In this document: positions 16,107 through 24,902 of the stretch, in pieces
Layout: the number at the start of each line of letters is the position of its first letter
Position numbering within the stretch: the stretch's first letter is position 1
Source: G963674685 sp963674685
GTDB taxonomy: Bacteria; Lernaellota; Lernaellaia; JACKCT01
DNA length: 64,000 bases
NCBI GenBank assembly: GCA_963674685.2
Contig: CAXXWT010000009.1
Coordinates: 620,001-684,000, forward strand
Reading direction: 5' to 3'
The notes under the pieces: generated by a model
Told to the model about the DNA's origin: nothing
Database searches by the model: none
What the model saw: the letters and a program-made list of their open reading frames with translations, nothing else
Made by a program: the position numbers and the translations under genes

Positions 16107-17594
16107 ATGCGCAAACTCTGCATCATCGCGATCTTGCTGGCGGCCATGCCGCTTTCGGTTTTTGCCGACGAACTTGAGGACAAGGCGCTGGCCTACGAAC
16201 AGTGGTTCAACGAATATCACGTTTCACCCTACGGAGGGACCGGCTACGTCTATTTCGCGGCTCCCGATTCCGAAGAAATAGTGCATTATGCCTTCAGCGA
16301 TTCGACCATATGGACGGGCGCCTACCTGGCCTCGGAGAGCTTCCGCTATGCCGTCACCGGAAGCGCGGAAGCCAAAGAAAACGCCATCCGCACGGTCATG
16401 GCCCTCGACACGCATTTACACGTCACGCAGGTTCCCGGATTTATCGCCCGGTTCGCCGGTCCCGACGAAGCGCCGTGGAATAACGGTTATACGGATCATG
16501 ACCGTTACGTTCAGGGCACAGGCGCATGGGAAGGATCGTTTTGGGTCAACAACACCAGTCGCGATCAGTACACCGGATGGTTTTTCGGAATGGCCGTAGC
16601 CTATGATCTGATCGACGACGAGGAAACGAAGGAAGTAATCCGAGACGACGTCAAGGAAGTCATCGACGAACTGCGCGACGACTCTTACTGGATCATCGGT
16701 GAAAACGGTCTGCCCACCGACGCCGGGCCTCAGGTGATCGGCACTATGCGCGTGTGTTGGCATCTAATCGCCGCGCACATTCTCGACACGCCGGAATACC
16801 GGGAACTCTATGAGCAGGTGTTCGAAAACCAAAAAGGCAGCCTGGGCGTCAGTTCGTTTTCATTGATGAACAAATACTATCAGTATTATGGTTTCAATCT
16901 TTCCCACGAAACCTTTTTCAATCTCCTGCGCCTGGAGCGCAATCCCGAGCGTCGGCGATTCTATCTGGACATCTTCCACACGCACATTCGAAACCTCGTA
17001 ACGCTTACGCATAACGTTTTCTTCGACGACATTTATCTCGCCAATTGCGAGCGGGCGGGGGCTTGTTACTACTATGACGAAACTCTGGCGGATATTCCGA
17101 CGCAGCTTGCGGATTTTCAGGATCCGCCGGTGCGGGAAGTTCCCCTGGAGATTCCCGACTGGCCCCTCGATCCCTTTACCGTGGCGATGTCGGCGCTGAT
17201 CGACGCGCTGGATATACGGGAACTGATCGATATCGAGCCGCAGACGCTCGATCCCCGGCCCGTCAAATGGCGGTGCCCGCGATCGTTTATGTGGCAGAAA
17301 AGCCCGTACAACATCGACTGCCCCGGCGGGGACGGCACGGAAGTCTATCCGGGAATCGACTACATGATCGCCTATTGGATGGGGCGCTATTACAATCTCG
17401 TCGAGCCGGGCAATCCGAACGGCATTTACTGGCCGCCCGATGAGGTCGGCGATGACGACGCCGATGATGATACGGCCGGCGACGACGATACGTCCGCGGA
17501 CGACGATTCGGGCGATGATGATATCGATTCCAATCCTCCCGATTCCGGTGAGTCCGATGACGATGACGACGATGGGTGCGGATGCTCATCATGA
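16107..17594 (+). CDS. Secreted protein with Asp-rich C-terminal tail ending GCGCSS
   Basis: The 495-residue protein has a signal peptide (cleavage near VFADEL) and a large helical body rich in aromatic and acidic residues, possibly an alpha-toroid as in some glycoside-acting proteins. The last 50 residues are an Asp-rich linker (repeats such as GDDD and DDDTA) finishing GCGCSS. Such a tail suggests Ca2+ binding or a flexible spacer with a terminal Cys anchor. GAGGAG lies 6 bases before the ATG. The following lipoprotein hydrolase gene starts 16 bases downstream, so the two probably form an operon. Function not recognised. Confidence 0.75.
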   Translation: MRKLCIIAILLAAMPLSVFADELEDKALAYEQWFNEYHVSPYGGTGYVYFAAPDSEEIVHYAFSDSTIWTGAYLASESFRYAVTGSAEAKENAIRTVMALDTHLHVTQVPGFIARFAGPDEAPWNNGYTDHDRYVQGTGAWEGSFWVNNTSRDQYTGWFFGMAVAYDLIDDEETKEVIRDDVKEVIDELRDDSYWIIGENGLPTDAGPQVIGTMRVCWHLIAAHILDTPEYRELYEQVFENQKGSLGVSSFSLMNKYYQYYGFNLSHETFFNLLRLERNPERRRFYLDIFHTHIRNLVTLTHNVFFDDIYLANCERAGACYYYDETLADIPTQLADFQDPPVREVPLEIPDWPLDPFTVAMSALIDALDIRELIDIEPQTLDPRPVKWRCPRSFMWQKSPYNIDCPGGDGTEVYPGIDYMIAYWMGRYYNLVEPGNPNGIYWPPDEVGDDDADDDTAGDDDTSADDDSGDDDIDSNPPDSGESDDDDDDGCGCSS

Positions 17595-17610
17595 TTTTGG
17601 AGCGGATATT

Positions 17611-18582
17611 ATGAAAAGTTTGCGGTATGTTTTTGTTATCCTGACGGCGCTGCTTTGCTTCGGATGCGCTTTCAAACCCTCCGCCGCGGATATTTATCTC
17701 GACGACGGACCGAGCCGCGTGGATGGCGAAAAGCTCTTCGGCTATGAGAAAAACGATTTTGCCGTCAAGGAGACGCTCGTCGAACGGCGCGAAAAATACG
17801 ATATCATCCGCGTGCGTTTCGACGCCTATCACCGGGACGATCCCGTAAACAAAACAGTGACGGCCTGGTATTACCGCCAACGCACATCTTTGCCGACGGC
17901 GGGAATCATCCAGCTTCCCATTCTGGACGGCGACTACGGCCCGGCGATCATGTTCTCGGAATTTTACGCGGAAAGCGGATTCCACGTGCTGCGCCTGGAA
18001 CGAAAAAAAGGAATGTTCGATCTTGAAAAACCCGTGAATTATTCGCGGAAGATCATCATCCGTTCCATCATCGACGAGCGAAGGACCCTGGACTGGTGGC
18101 TGGAAAAAGAAGAAGTGGACACCGACAGGATCGGCATCAGCGGAATATCCATGGGCGGATTTCAGGCGAGTCTGCTCATGGCCGTGGACTGGCGGATCGA
18201 CGCCGGGGTCTTCATGCTCAACGGGGGAGATTTTCCGAAGCTTTTGATGATCAGCCAGGAAGGTCAGATCATCGAATACCGGCAGGTGATCAAGGAAAAA
18301 TACGGTTTAAGCGACGAGCAAATGTACGCGGAAGCCCAAAAAGCCCTGGGCGACATCGATCCCATGGTATTCGCCCCGAATCTGAATCCGGCGCGCGTGC
18401 TTTTTATCTCACCGCGTTTCGATCAGGTCGTCCCGCACGAATGCGCCCTCAAGTGGTGGAACGCCGCCGGGCATCCGAACATGATCGTTATTCCCACCGG
18501 GCATTACTCTTCCGTTTTTCTGATCCGATTCATCCAGCGCAAAGCCGTGAATCATTTTGAAAAAGTTTTTGAAATGCGGTGA
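17611..18582 (+). CDS. Lipoprotein alpha/beta hydrolase
   Basis: The 323-residue protein has a lipoprotein-like signal (hydrophobic run ending CFGC) and an alpha/beta-hydrolase fold. The nucleophile elbow is GISMGGFQ (GxSxG). The probable acid is in SPRFDQVVP and the catalytic His in PTGHYSS. It resembles esterase/dienelactone-hydrolase-type enzymes acting in the periplasm; the substrate is unknown. The ATG at 17611 is used because TTGGAG precedes it by about 8 bases and the signal follows; the frame stays open further upstream inside the preceding gene. Confidence 0.8.
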   Translation: MKSLRYVFVILTALLCFGCAFKPSAADIYLDDGPSRVDGEKLFGYEKNDFAVKETLVERREKYDIIRVRFDAYHRDDPVNKTVTAWYYRQRTSLPTAGIIQLPILDGDYGPAIMFSEFYAESGFHVLRLERKKGMFDLEKPVNYSRKIIIRSIIDERRTLDWWLEKEEVDTDRIGISGISMGGFQASLLMAVDWRIDAGVFMLNGGDFPKLLMISQEGQIIEYRQVIKEKYGLSDEQMYAEAQKALGDIDPMVFAPNLNPARVLFISPRFDQVVPHECALKWWNAAGHPNMIVIPTGHYSSVFLIRFIQRKAVNHFEKVFEMR

Positions 18583-18613
18583 AAATAACGCACACCTATT
18601 GCGCGATATTTCA

Positions 18614-19309
18614 TCAGGCCGATAATTCCCTGAGCCAGCGATGCAACGGCGCCATATTCTCGTAATGCTTTAAGCATAGGTCGACGATATCCGGCGTATA
18701 AAACTCTTTCGGGATTTTCATCTCAATTCCCGCCCAAAGTCCGTTATAACGCAGCAGGTCCGCGTTCTTATCCTCAGGGTCGAATCCTCGCGGCACGCGT
18801 TTGTAATGTTCGCCGCCCAGCGCGTAATCTCCCGACTTCGCCACGACGTTGATGACTCTTCTCAGCGCCGCTCCTTGGCGTTTGTCTGCGACGGCTTCGC
18901 GATAGGGATGGAGGATCGGCTTCGGAAACATGTAAAATCCTGTTCCCAACATGATATTCGGCGGTTCGAGATGAAAGTAAAAACCGCTGCACTCCATGCG
19001 CGGCCCGGCGCCTTCCCAGAACCAAAGGCCCATGTGCGTCTTGTATGGGCTCTTATCGTGGCTGAAGCGCGTGTCCCGGTGGATTCTAAATAGGGATTTG
19101 TTCACACGCGGATCGGCGTTCACGCCCGGGGCGATCTTACGGAGTTTTGGCCCCATGGCCGCCACGAAATCCTTGGAAGGTTCGACAACGTATTTAACGT
19201 AGTTGTCTTTGTTGGCGTCGAACCACTGCTTGCCGTTATTTGCTTTCAAATCCTTGAAAAACTTCACGCACTGCCTGGGAAATCCCGTGAATTCGGATGG
19301 TTTGGGCAT
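18614..19309 (-). CDS. DUF2461 family protein
   Basis: The 231-residue protein belongs to the DUF2461 (TIGR02453) family, recognised from FTGFPRQCVKFFKDLKANN near the N-terminus, NKSLFRIHRDTRFSHDKSPY in the centre and GFYFHLEP. The biochemical role is unknown. AGGAG sits 6 bases before the ATG at 19309. It is divergent from yjbQ, and their -35 elements appear to overlap. Confidence 0.9.
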   Translation of the reverse strand: MPKPSEFTGFPRQCVKFFKDLKANNGKQWFDANKDNYVKYVVEPSKDFVAAMGPKLRKIAPGVNADPRVNKSLFRIHRDTRFSHDKSPYKTHMGLWFWEGAGPRMECSGFYFHLEPPNIMLGTGFYMFPKPILHPYREAVADKRQGAALRRVINVVAKSGDYALGGEHYKRVPRGFDPEDKNADLLRYNGLWAGIEMKIPKEFYTPDIVDLCLKHYENMAPLHRWLRELSA

Positions 19310-19363
19310 GTCAGCTCCTGCACTCGTAAACCGGATGATGATTTCGAGACGACTTAAAATAAA

Positions 19364-19393
19364 AATACACAATCAAACGGACGTTCTTGTCAA
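19364..19393 (-). promoter_or_regulatory. Candidate promoter for DUF2461 gene
   Basis: On the minus strand TTGACA (complement of 19388-19393), an 18-base spacer and TGTATT. Its -35 hexamer overlaps that of the divergent yjbQ promoter. Confidence 0.45.
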
Positions 19394-19415
19394 CGCATCG
19401 GCCCGTTGCTATGGT
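19387..19415 (+). promoter_or_regulatory. Candidate promoter for yjbQ
   Basis: TTGTCA, a 17-base spacer and TATGGT, about 40 bases before the ATG. The -35 overlaps the opposing TTGACA. Confidence 0.5.
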
Positions 19416-19456
19416 CGACAACCGAGAGGATATATTGATCACATGAGGTTATTGTT

Positions 19457-19876
19457 ATGAAGCACTATCGCGAAGAATTGTGGTTTGAAATACCTTCTCG
19501 CCGCGGTTTGCGAAATATCACGGCCGACGTCCAGAAGGCGATCACGAAAAGCGGTGTGAAAAACGGACTATGCCTTGTCAACGCCATGCACATTACCGCC
19601 AGCGTTTTTATCAACGACGACGAAAGCGGCTTGCATCAGGATTACGAGGACTGGCTGGAAGGCCTGGCGCCTCACGAACCGGTCAGCCGATACCGTCACA
19701 ACCGCACCGGCGAGGACAACGGCGACGCGCATCTCAAGCGTCAGGTCATGGGACGAGAAGTTGTTGTGGCCGTTACCGACGGATTCCTGGATTTTGGAAG
19801 GTGGGAAAGAATCTTCTATTTTGAATTCGACGGATGCCGGCGAAAACGCGTCCTGATCAAAATCATCGGAGAATAG
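19457..19876 (+). CDS. yjbQ: YjbQ family (UPF0047) protein
   Basis: The 139-residue protein matches the YjbQ family in length and motifs: MHITASVFINDDESGL with the conserved His, DNGDAHLKRQVMG, and the C-terminal RWERIFYFEFDG. Members have been linked to a weak thiamin-phosphate synthase activity, but the true role is unsettled. GAGG precedes the ATG. The next gene, an enolase-superfamily enzyme, starts 4 bases after its stop, so the two are co-translated. Confidence 0.92.
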   Translation: MKHYREELWFEIPSRRGLRNITADVQKAITKSGVKNGLCLVNAMHITASVFINDDESGLHQDYEDWLEGLAPHEPVSRYRHNRTGEDNGDAHLKRQVMGREVVVAVTDGFLDFGRWERIFYFEFDGCRRKRVLIKIIGE

Positions 19877-19879
19877 GAT

Positions 19880-21118
19880 TTGAGTAGAATCGCCAAGGTC
19901 GAGCTTTTTCATGTCTCCTGCCCGGTCAAACCTCCCTTTTGGCCTTCGTGGATTCCAGGATACCCGCAGACGCATAATCGTTTCACACTGATTCGCCTGA
20001 CGACGGACGACGGTATCGTGGGTCACGCCGCGGGAAACGCCTTTACCACCGAGCGCCAGGGCTTCGGCGATCTGCTGGGCGGTTTTATTCTCGGCATCGA
20101 AGCCACGGATATCGCTACCGTCCGCCAGAGAATCAAAGAAGCCGGATACCTGGGTTGGCGCAACTGGTGGATCGAGCCGGCTTTCTGGGACATCAAGGGC
20201 AAAATCGAGGGGAAACCCGTCTACAAGCTTCTGAGTGGATCGGATAAGGCCGTCGAAAAAATTCCATGCTACGCGTCTTCCGGTTCGATCAAGTCTTTCG
20301 AGCAGCGCAAGCCGTATCTGGATGAAATCCGGCGCATGGGCTTTCGCGGCGTGAAAATCCGCGTCCACTCTTTCAACGAACAAGAGGATTTTGAGATTCT
20401 CCGCAAGGTTCGCCAGGAAGTCGGGAAAAGTTTTCACCTCATGACCGATGCGAATCAGGGATGGCTCGTCACGCTGATCGACGATGCGCCGAAATGGGAC
20501 CTTGAAAGGGCGACTCGATTCGGCAAGGTTGCCGACGAATTGAAACTCAAGTGGGTCGAAGAGCCCCTGGACATGCACGCTTTTGCCGAATTCGCCGAAC
20601 TGCGCCGCAGGATCAAGACTCCCGTGGCCGGAGGCGAGCTTTTCGGCAGCCGCCAGGAAATGCAGGCGGCCATGGACAACGAGGCTTTCGACATCCTGCA
20701 ACCCGACGCCACGTTCGCCGGAGGGCTGGAGGACGCGCGCTGGTGCTTTGAGCAATGTAAAAAACGCAAACTCAAATTCTCACCCCACACCTGGACCAAC
20801 GGATTCGGAATGCTCGTCAATTTGCACGCGATGGCGGCGTCCGGTTCGAAAATGCTTCTGGAATATCCCTACGAACCGCCGGGCTGGATACCCGCAAACA
20901 GGGACGCCATTCTAAAGAATCCGAGGCGCGTCGATGCAAACGGATGCGTGAATGTGCCGCAAAGTCCGGGTTTGGGTTTTGAAATCGATGAGAACGAGTT
21001 GAAGCGTCACGCCAAGCGGTTTCACATGATGACCCCGGGCAGGCTGGCCGTGAAAACCATCCGCGAAAAAGGTTTAAAAGCGGCGTTGGAACTGAAAAAG
21101 AAAAAAGAAAGTCGGTAA
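19880..21118 (+). CDS. Mandelate racemase / muconate lactonizing enzyme-like protein (enolase superfamily)
   Basis: The 412-residue protein has an N-terminal capping domain and a TIM-like barrel. Barrel residues include GVKIRV (KxR in place of KxK), the metal ligands in LMTDANQGW, VEEPLDM and VAGGELFG, and a His in FSPHTWTNGFGML. The pattern fits a mandelate-racemase-type dehydratase or epimerase acting on an acid sugar. The start is TTG (LSRIAK) with GGAG about 8 bases upstream, immediately after yjbQ. Confidence 0.87.
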   Translation: MSRIAKVELFHVSCPVKPPFWPSWIPGYPQTHNRFTLIRLTTDDGIVGHAAGNAFTTERQGFGDLLGGFILGIEATDIATVRQRIKEAGYLGWRNWWIEPAFWDIKGKIEGKPVYKLLSGSDKAVEKIPCYASSGSIKSFEQRKPYLDEIRRMGFRGVKIRVHSFNEQEDFEILRKVRQEVGKSFHLMTDANQGWLVTLIDDAPKWDLERATRFGKVADELKLKWVEEPLDMHAFAEFAELRRRIKTPVAGGELFGSRQEMQAAMDNEAFDILQPDATFAGGLEDARWCFEQCKKRKLKFSPHTWTNGFGMLVNLHAMAASGSKMLLEYPYEPPGWIPANRDAILKNPRRVDANGCVNVPQSPGLGFEIDENELKRHAKRFHMMTPGRLAVKTIREKGLKAALELKKKKESR

Positions 21119-21159
21119 GGCTTTTTAACGATATAAAAAATTTTCGAAAAGGAGACGCC

Positions 21160-21816
21160 ATGAAATACGAGCACATTGACTACGTGGATTTCCCTTTGGA
21201 AGACACCTGGCGGGTATTCAGGAACGAAATGTTGAAACTGATCGACTATCTACCGAACATCCGCAAAATCGAGGAGCTTGAACGGAAAGAGGGCGAGGGC
21301 AAGGTGGAAGTGACCATGCAATGGTACGCCAAGGCTTCGTTGCCGGGCGCCGCCGGAAAACTGATCCCGCAAAGCGCCCTGACGTGGGTCGATAAAGCCA
21401 CCTGGATCGACAAAGAGCATGCCGTTGAATACGTACTGACGCTGCCCGAGTTGACGAACGCGGCGAAAGTCGCGGGTCGCAACACTTTCGAAGAAGAGGG
21501 CGGGCGCACGAAAGTCACGTTGCGCGGCGAGATTCAAACGGATATCGGCAAACTGAAATTTGCCCCCAAACTCATGTTGAAAGCTGTTATTCCCGTCGTT
21601 GAAGCCTTTGCCGTGAAGATGACAAAGCCGAATCTCATGGAACTCAATCGAGGTATCGAGAAATACCTGACGGAGAAAAAGGCCGCGGAAGCCAAGGCCA
21701 AAGCGAAACCCAAAACCAAGGCTAAAGCCAAGACGACGGAAACGAAGACCAAAGCAAAAACAAAGACGAAGGCGAAAACCAAAACCAAGACCAAGGCGAA
21801 GACTGGAAAAAAATAA
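21160..21816 (+). CDS. SRPBCC-like protein with Lys/Thr/Ala-rich tail
   Basis: The 218-residue protein has an N-terminal domain of about 165 residues with the spacing of a START/polyketide-cyclase (SRPBCC) fold, opening YVDFPLEDTWRVFRNEM. The last 50 residues are nearly all Lys, Thr and Ala in short units such as AKTKTK, resembling histone H1-like or DNA-binding tails. AAGGAG precedes the ATG. It follows the enolase-family gene by 42 bases. Function unknown; the tail suggests nucleic-acid or polyanion contact. Confidence 0.7.
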   Translation: MKYEHIDYVDFPLEDTWRVFRNEMLKLIDYLPNIRKIEELERKEGEGKVEVTMQWYAKASLPGAAGKLIPQSALTWVDKATWIDKEHAVEYVLTLPELTNAAKVAGRNTFEEEGGRTKVTLRGEIQTDIGKLKFAPKLMLKAVIPVVEAFAVKMTKPNLMELNRGIEKYLTEKKAAEAKAKAKPKTKAKAKTTETKTKAKTKTKAKTKTKTKAKTGKK

Positions 21817-21866
21817 TCCTGCCCGGCTGCGTCGGTTGATACGGATTCAATCAGCGGAGAGATTTT

Positions 21867-23249
21867 ATGAAAATTAAATCCCGCACAAGCGGGAGCGCGT
21901 TAATCCTTATAGCCGTACTGTTCCTATATTCGGTTTCGGCATCGGCCACGCAGCCGGATATGGATAGCGAGAATCGGGAGTCGAACATGAGCATGCAATA
22001 TCTGGTTGGAGCGGCCAAAAAAGATATGACTCCCGATTTGGAAAGCTATGAAGTGTCCCTTAATGGATACGGAGACAGGAAACGGGGATTGGCGACGGGA
22101 GTTCTCGATCCAATCTGGGCGCGCGCCCTGGTCGTGGGAGATAACAAGGGAACGACGGCTGCGCTGATTTCCGTCGATTTGTGCTACGTCAATACGGAAT
22201 TGCGTGACGCGGTCGTGGAAAAACTGACGCTGATGGGATTTTCCCCGCATGGCGTTCTTTTAGCCGCCACGCACACGCATTCCGGTTTTTCGGGATACGA
22301 CGCCTGCTTTGTCGCCAAAACCTTTATGGGTAAATATCAGCAGGCTATTTTCGATCATACGGTTAACAGCATTGTCGGGGCGGTTGCCGCGGCCAAGGAA
22401 AGCATGCGGCCGGCGACGCTGCGCTACGCCGTCGAGAACGTCAAAGGACTGAGCCGCAGCCGCCTCGATCCGCATTTCCGGCATGACAAGGGCGGTTATG
22501 AGGGCCGGCCCGCGCCTTCGGGCCTGTATTCCGTCAATGCGAGGTTGACGGCGATTGCTTTTACCGGCCTGAAAGGCAAACCCATTTCAACGCTGGTCAA
22601 CTTCGCGGCCCATCCGACGACCCTGTCGCCGAAGAACATGAAATTCTCCGCCGACTATCCCGGCGTGCTTTACGAGAAAATCGAGAAGGAAATGGGCGGC
22701 GGCGCAACGGCGATTTTTTTCAACGGCGCCCTGGGGGACGCGGCGCCTCTTCCCGACTGGAGCAATCCCGATCAGGAAATCCGCGACATGAACAAATTCG
22801 GCGACGATCTTTCCGACCAAGTGGTTCGAATCATGAAAAAAACGACGGCGCCGAAATCAAAAAGCGTCGTGGCTTTTGCCTCGGTAAAAAAGCCGCTTCG
22901 CCGCGTCGTATTGCGCCCGCTGGGAAGGCTGCGCCTTCCCGAGATGCTGTCGAAAGGGTTTTATACGAATCCGGAAGTGACCTTTCAGGCGTTGCGCATC
23001 GGCGATTTTGTTTTCCTGGCGGCGCCGGGCGAAGCAACGACTTCGGTCGGCAAGGACCTGGAATCCATGTGTCCGAAGGATCTTCGCTGCGTCACCGTTG
23101 CGCCGGCCAACGGTTATATGGGTTATATTGTCAGCCGCGAGGAATACGACAAAAGCGGATATGAAAGCGATTCTTGCCTCTTCGGCCCTGACGCCGCCAT
23201 GTGGACGAAACGATCTATAGGGCAGGCCATGGAAATGTTAGGGCTTTAA
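21867..23249 (+). CDS. Neutral ceramidase-like secreted hydrolase
   Basis: The 460-residue protein starts with a signal peptide (residues about 1-28). It shows the neutral/alkaline non-lysosomal ceramidase N-terminal family pattern: VGAAKKDMTP, the metal-binding ATHTHSGFSGYD, NFAAHPTTLSP and FNGALGDAAPL. Members hydrolyse ceramide-type amide bonds in a Zn-dependent manner. It is shorter than classical ceramidases and lacks their C-terminal Ig-like domain, so other amide or ester substrates are possible. Probably monocistronic. Confidence 0.85.
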   Translation: MKIKSRTSGSALILIAVLFLYSVSASATQPDMDSENRESNMSMQYLVGAAKKDMTPDLESYEVSLNGYGDRKRGLATGVLDPIWARALVVGDNKGTTAALISVDLCYVNTELRDAVVEKLTLMGFSPHGVLLAATHTHSGFSGYDACFVAKTFMGKYQQAIFDHTVNSIVGAVAAAKESMRPATLRYAVENVKGLSRSRLDPHFRHDKGGYEGRPAPSGLYSVNARLTAIAFTGLKGKPISTLVNFAAHPTTLSPKNMKFSADYPGVLYEKIEKEMGGGATAIFFNGALGDAAPLPDWSNPDQEIRDMNKFGDDLSDQVVRIMKKTTAPKSKSVVAFASVKKPLRRVVLRPLGRLRLPEMLSKGFYTNPEVTFQALRIGDFVFLAAPGEATTSVGKDLESMCPKDLRCVTVAPANGYMGYIVSREEYDKSGYESDSCLFGPDAAMWTKRSIGQAMEMLGL

Positions 23250-23495
23250 ACTTCAAGAGGATCAGAATTAAGGGCCGCGTCACGGCCGAAAAATACGCCG
23301 GAAATCGGCCTTGTTTCGGCGTGTGCAGCCAAAGAGAATCAAACCGGTCAATTTCTGTGAATAAGTGCCCTGAACATACATCACAACACTTTCATCATGA
23401 TAAATTTCGTGTTAACTTTGGCCGCCTTAAATGGCTGTTGTGTTTGCATGTGAAGTGCATATCGTATTAGGCGCATAAAAAAAAGGACTATGTCT

Positions 23496-24902
23496 ATGCC
23501 TAAATTCATGTCGGTATTTTGCCTGAGCCTGATTCTCGTTTTGGTATTGGGAATCGGCGTTGCGTACTCACAGGAGGAAGGCGGGGAGGATAAAACCCCG
23601 GCGGATTCGGAAAGCGCTTCCGACGAAACTCCTTTAACGGAGTCGGAAGAAGTCGCTCCCGAAGATGTTCCGCCCGAAGAAGTGGAAAAGAAGGATCCCC
23701 CGTTCGGCAATTACGGAAAGATGATCAAGCACTACGAAAAGGTGTTGATGGAACTTCCGCTTTGGGGAATGTCCTCGACGATCCCGGAAGGTTTCGCGGT
23801 CGTCGGGATGGGCTGGCAGACGCGAAGGCCTTACAAGCGTTTCGACCAGGACCGTAAGATGGTGGACATCGTTCCCATCATCTCCGTACCGGATCCTTTC
23901 GATCAAAAAGGTAAGTTTTTCGAATTTGATTTCGGCGTCAGCGGCAATGCCTCGGGGTACGGCGCGGGCGTTATGTACGGCCTGACCGATCATCTGACTC
24001 TTTCACTGGATACCTACTGGGCGGTTTTGCATGTAAAGATCGATCCTATCTATACACCCGGGACGGCGGACAAACTGGGCATCGTCACGCTGGAAGATTT
24101 TTACGGCATGCTTGAAATGCTGGGACGTCCGCGTCCGGTGTTGCAATACGATTCGGATCCTGCCGATCTGGGCGACACAACCTTCCTGGCCAAATGGAAC
24201 AACTATCGCGGCGACAACGTGGCCACGGCTATTCAGGGCGGCATCATCTTCCCTACCGCCCATCAGGCGGATCCGCAACAAAACATTATTTTCGGACTCG
24301 GCCCCGAGCTTGACACCGGCGCCGGAGCCTGGGGCGCCAAGGGCGGCGCCATGATCGATTTCAAAATGCCCGCTCCCGCGGATTTCGTTTGCATCAGCTT
24401 CATGGCCGAAGGCGCGTATTTTCTTTCAGACAAAAGGGATACGCCAAAATTTCCGCCCCTGGAGCAGGACGTGAAAGATTACCTCGCCAGCCAGGGCATC
24501 GACGTGGATATCTTCCCGGATCTCACGGATACGGGGGATTATTACTATTACACCCCCCCGCCATATTTCGCCGCGACGGCGGGCCTGAGCCTGGGCATCG
24601 TCAATATCGCGTATCGCCACGGATTCGGCGGCACGGCCAAATACGAATCGGACAGCGAAGGCTTCAAGGCTCTGGTCGACTCCATCGGCCTGGTCGGTTA
24701 CGGAGATGACGGAAAAATCACCGTTTCCACCAATGTTCCCCTGACGCCGTTGTTTATACCCGGATTGCTCAGTTTCAACTTCGAATATGCCACCGACGGT
24801 CGAAACGCCTTGGTCTTTAGAGACGTCTACACCATCGGCGCCGGCATCGGCATTCCGATCGATGTTCCCGATCGCTACAAATTCAAACCCGAGGGTGAAT
24901 GA
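23496..24902 (+). CDS. Outer-membrane beta-barrel protein with acidic N-terminal linker
   Basis: The 468-residue protein has a signal peptide (to about AYSQEE). An acidic Ser/Asp/Glu/Pro linker to about residue 66 and a long stretch of alternating aromatic/hydrophobic strands typical of a transport-type outer-membrane barrel follow. ATG at 23496 is preferred over 23490 because AAGGA then lies at normal spacing. The lipoprotein gene that follows overlaps its stop by 3 bases, so the two are probably a functional pair in the outer membrane. No specific substrate is visible. Confidence 0.72.
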   Translation: MPKFMSVFCLSLILVLVLGIGVAYSQEEGGEDKTPADSESASDETPLTESEEVAPEDVPPEEVEKKDPPFGNYGKMIKHYEKVLMELPLWGMSSTIPEGFAVVGMGWQTRRPYKRFDQDRKMVDIVPIISVPDPFDQKGKFFEFDFGVSGNASGYGAGVMYGLTDHLTLSLDTYWAVLHVKIDPIYTPGTADKLGIVTLEDFYGMLEMLGRPRPVLQYDSDPADLGDTTFLAKWNNYRGDNVATAIQGGIIFPTAHQADPQQNIIFGLGPELDTGAGAWGAKGGAMIDFKMPAPADFVCISFMAEGAYFLSDKRDTPKFPPLEQDVKDYLASQGIDVDIFPDLTDTGDYYYYTPPPYFAATAGLSLGIVNIAYRHGFGGTAKYESDSEGFKALVDSIGLVGYGDDGKITVSTNVPLTPLFIPGLLSFNFEYATDGRNALVFRDVYTIGAGIGIPIDVPDRYKFKPEGE

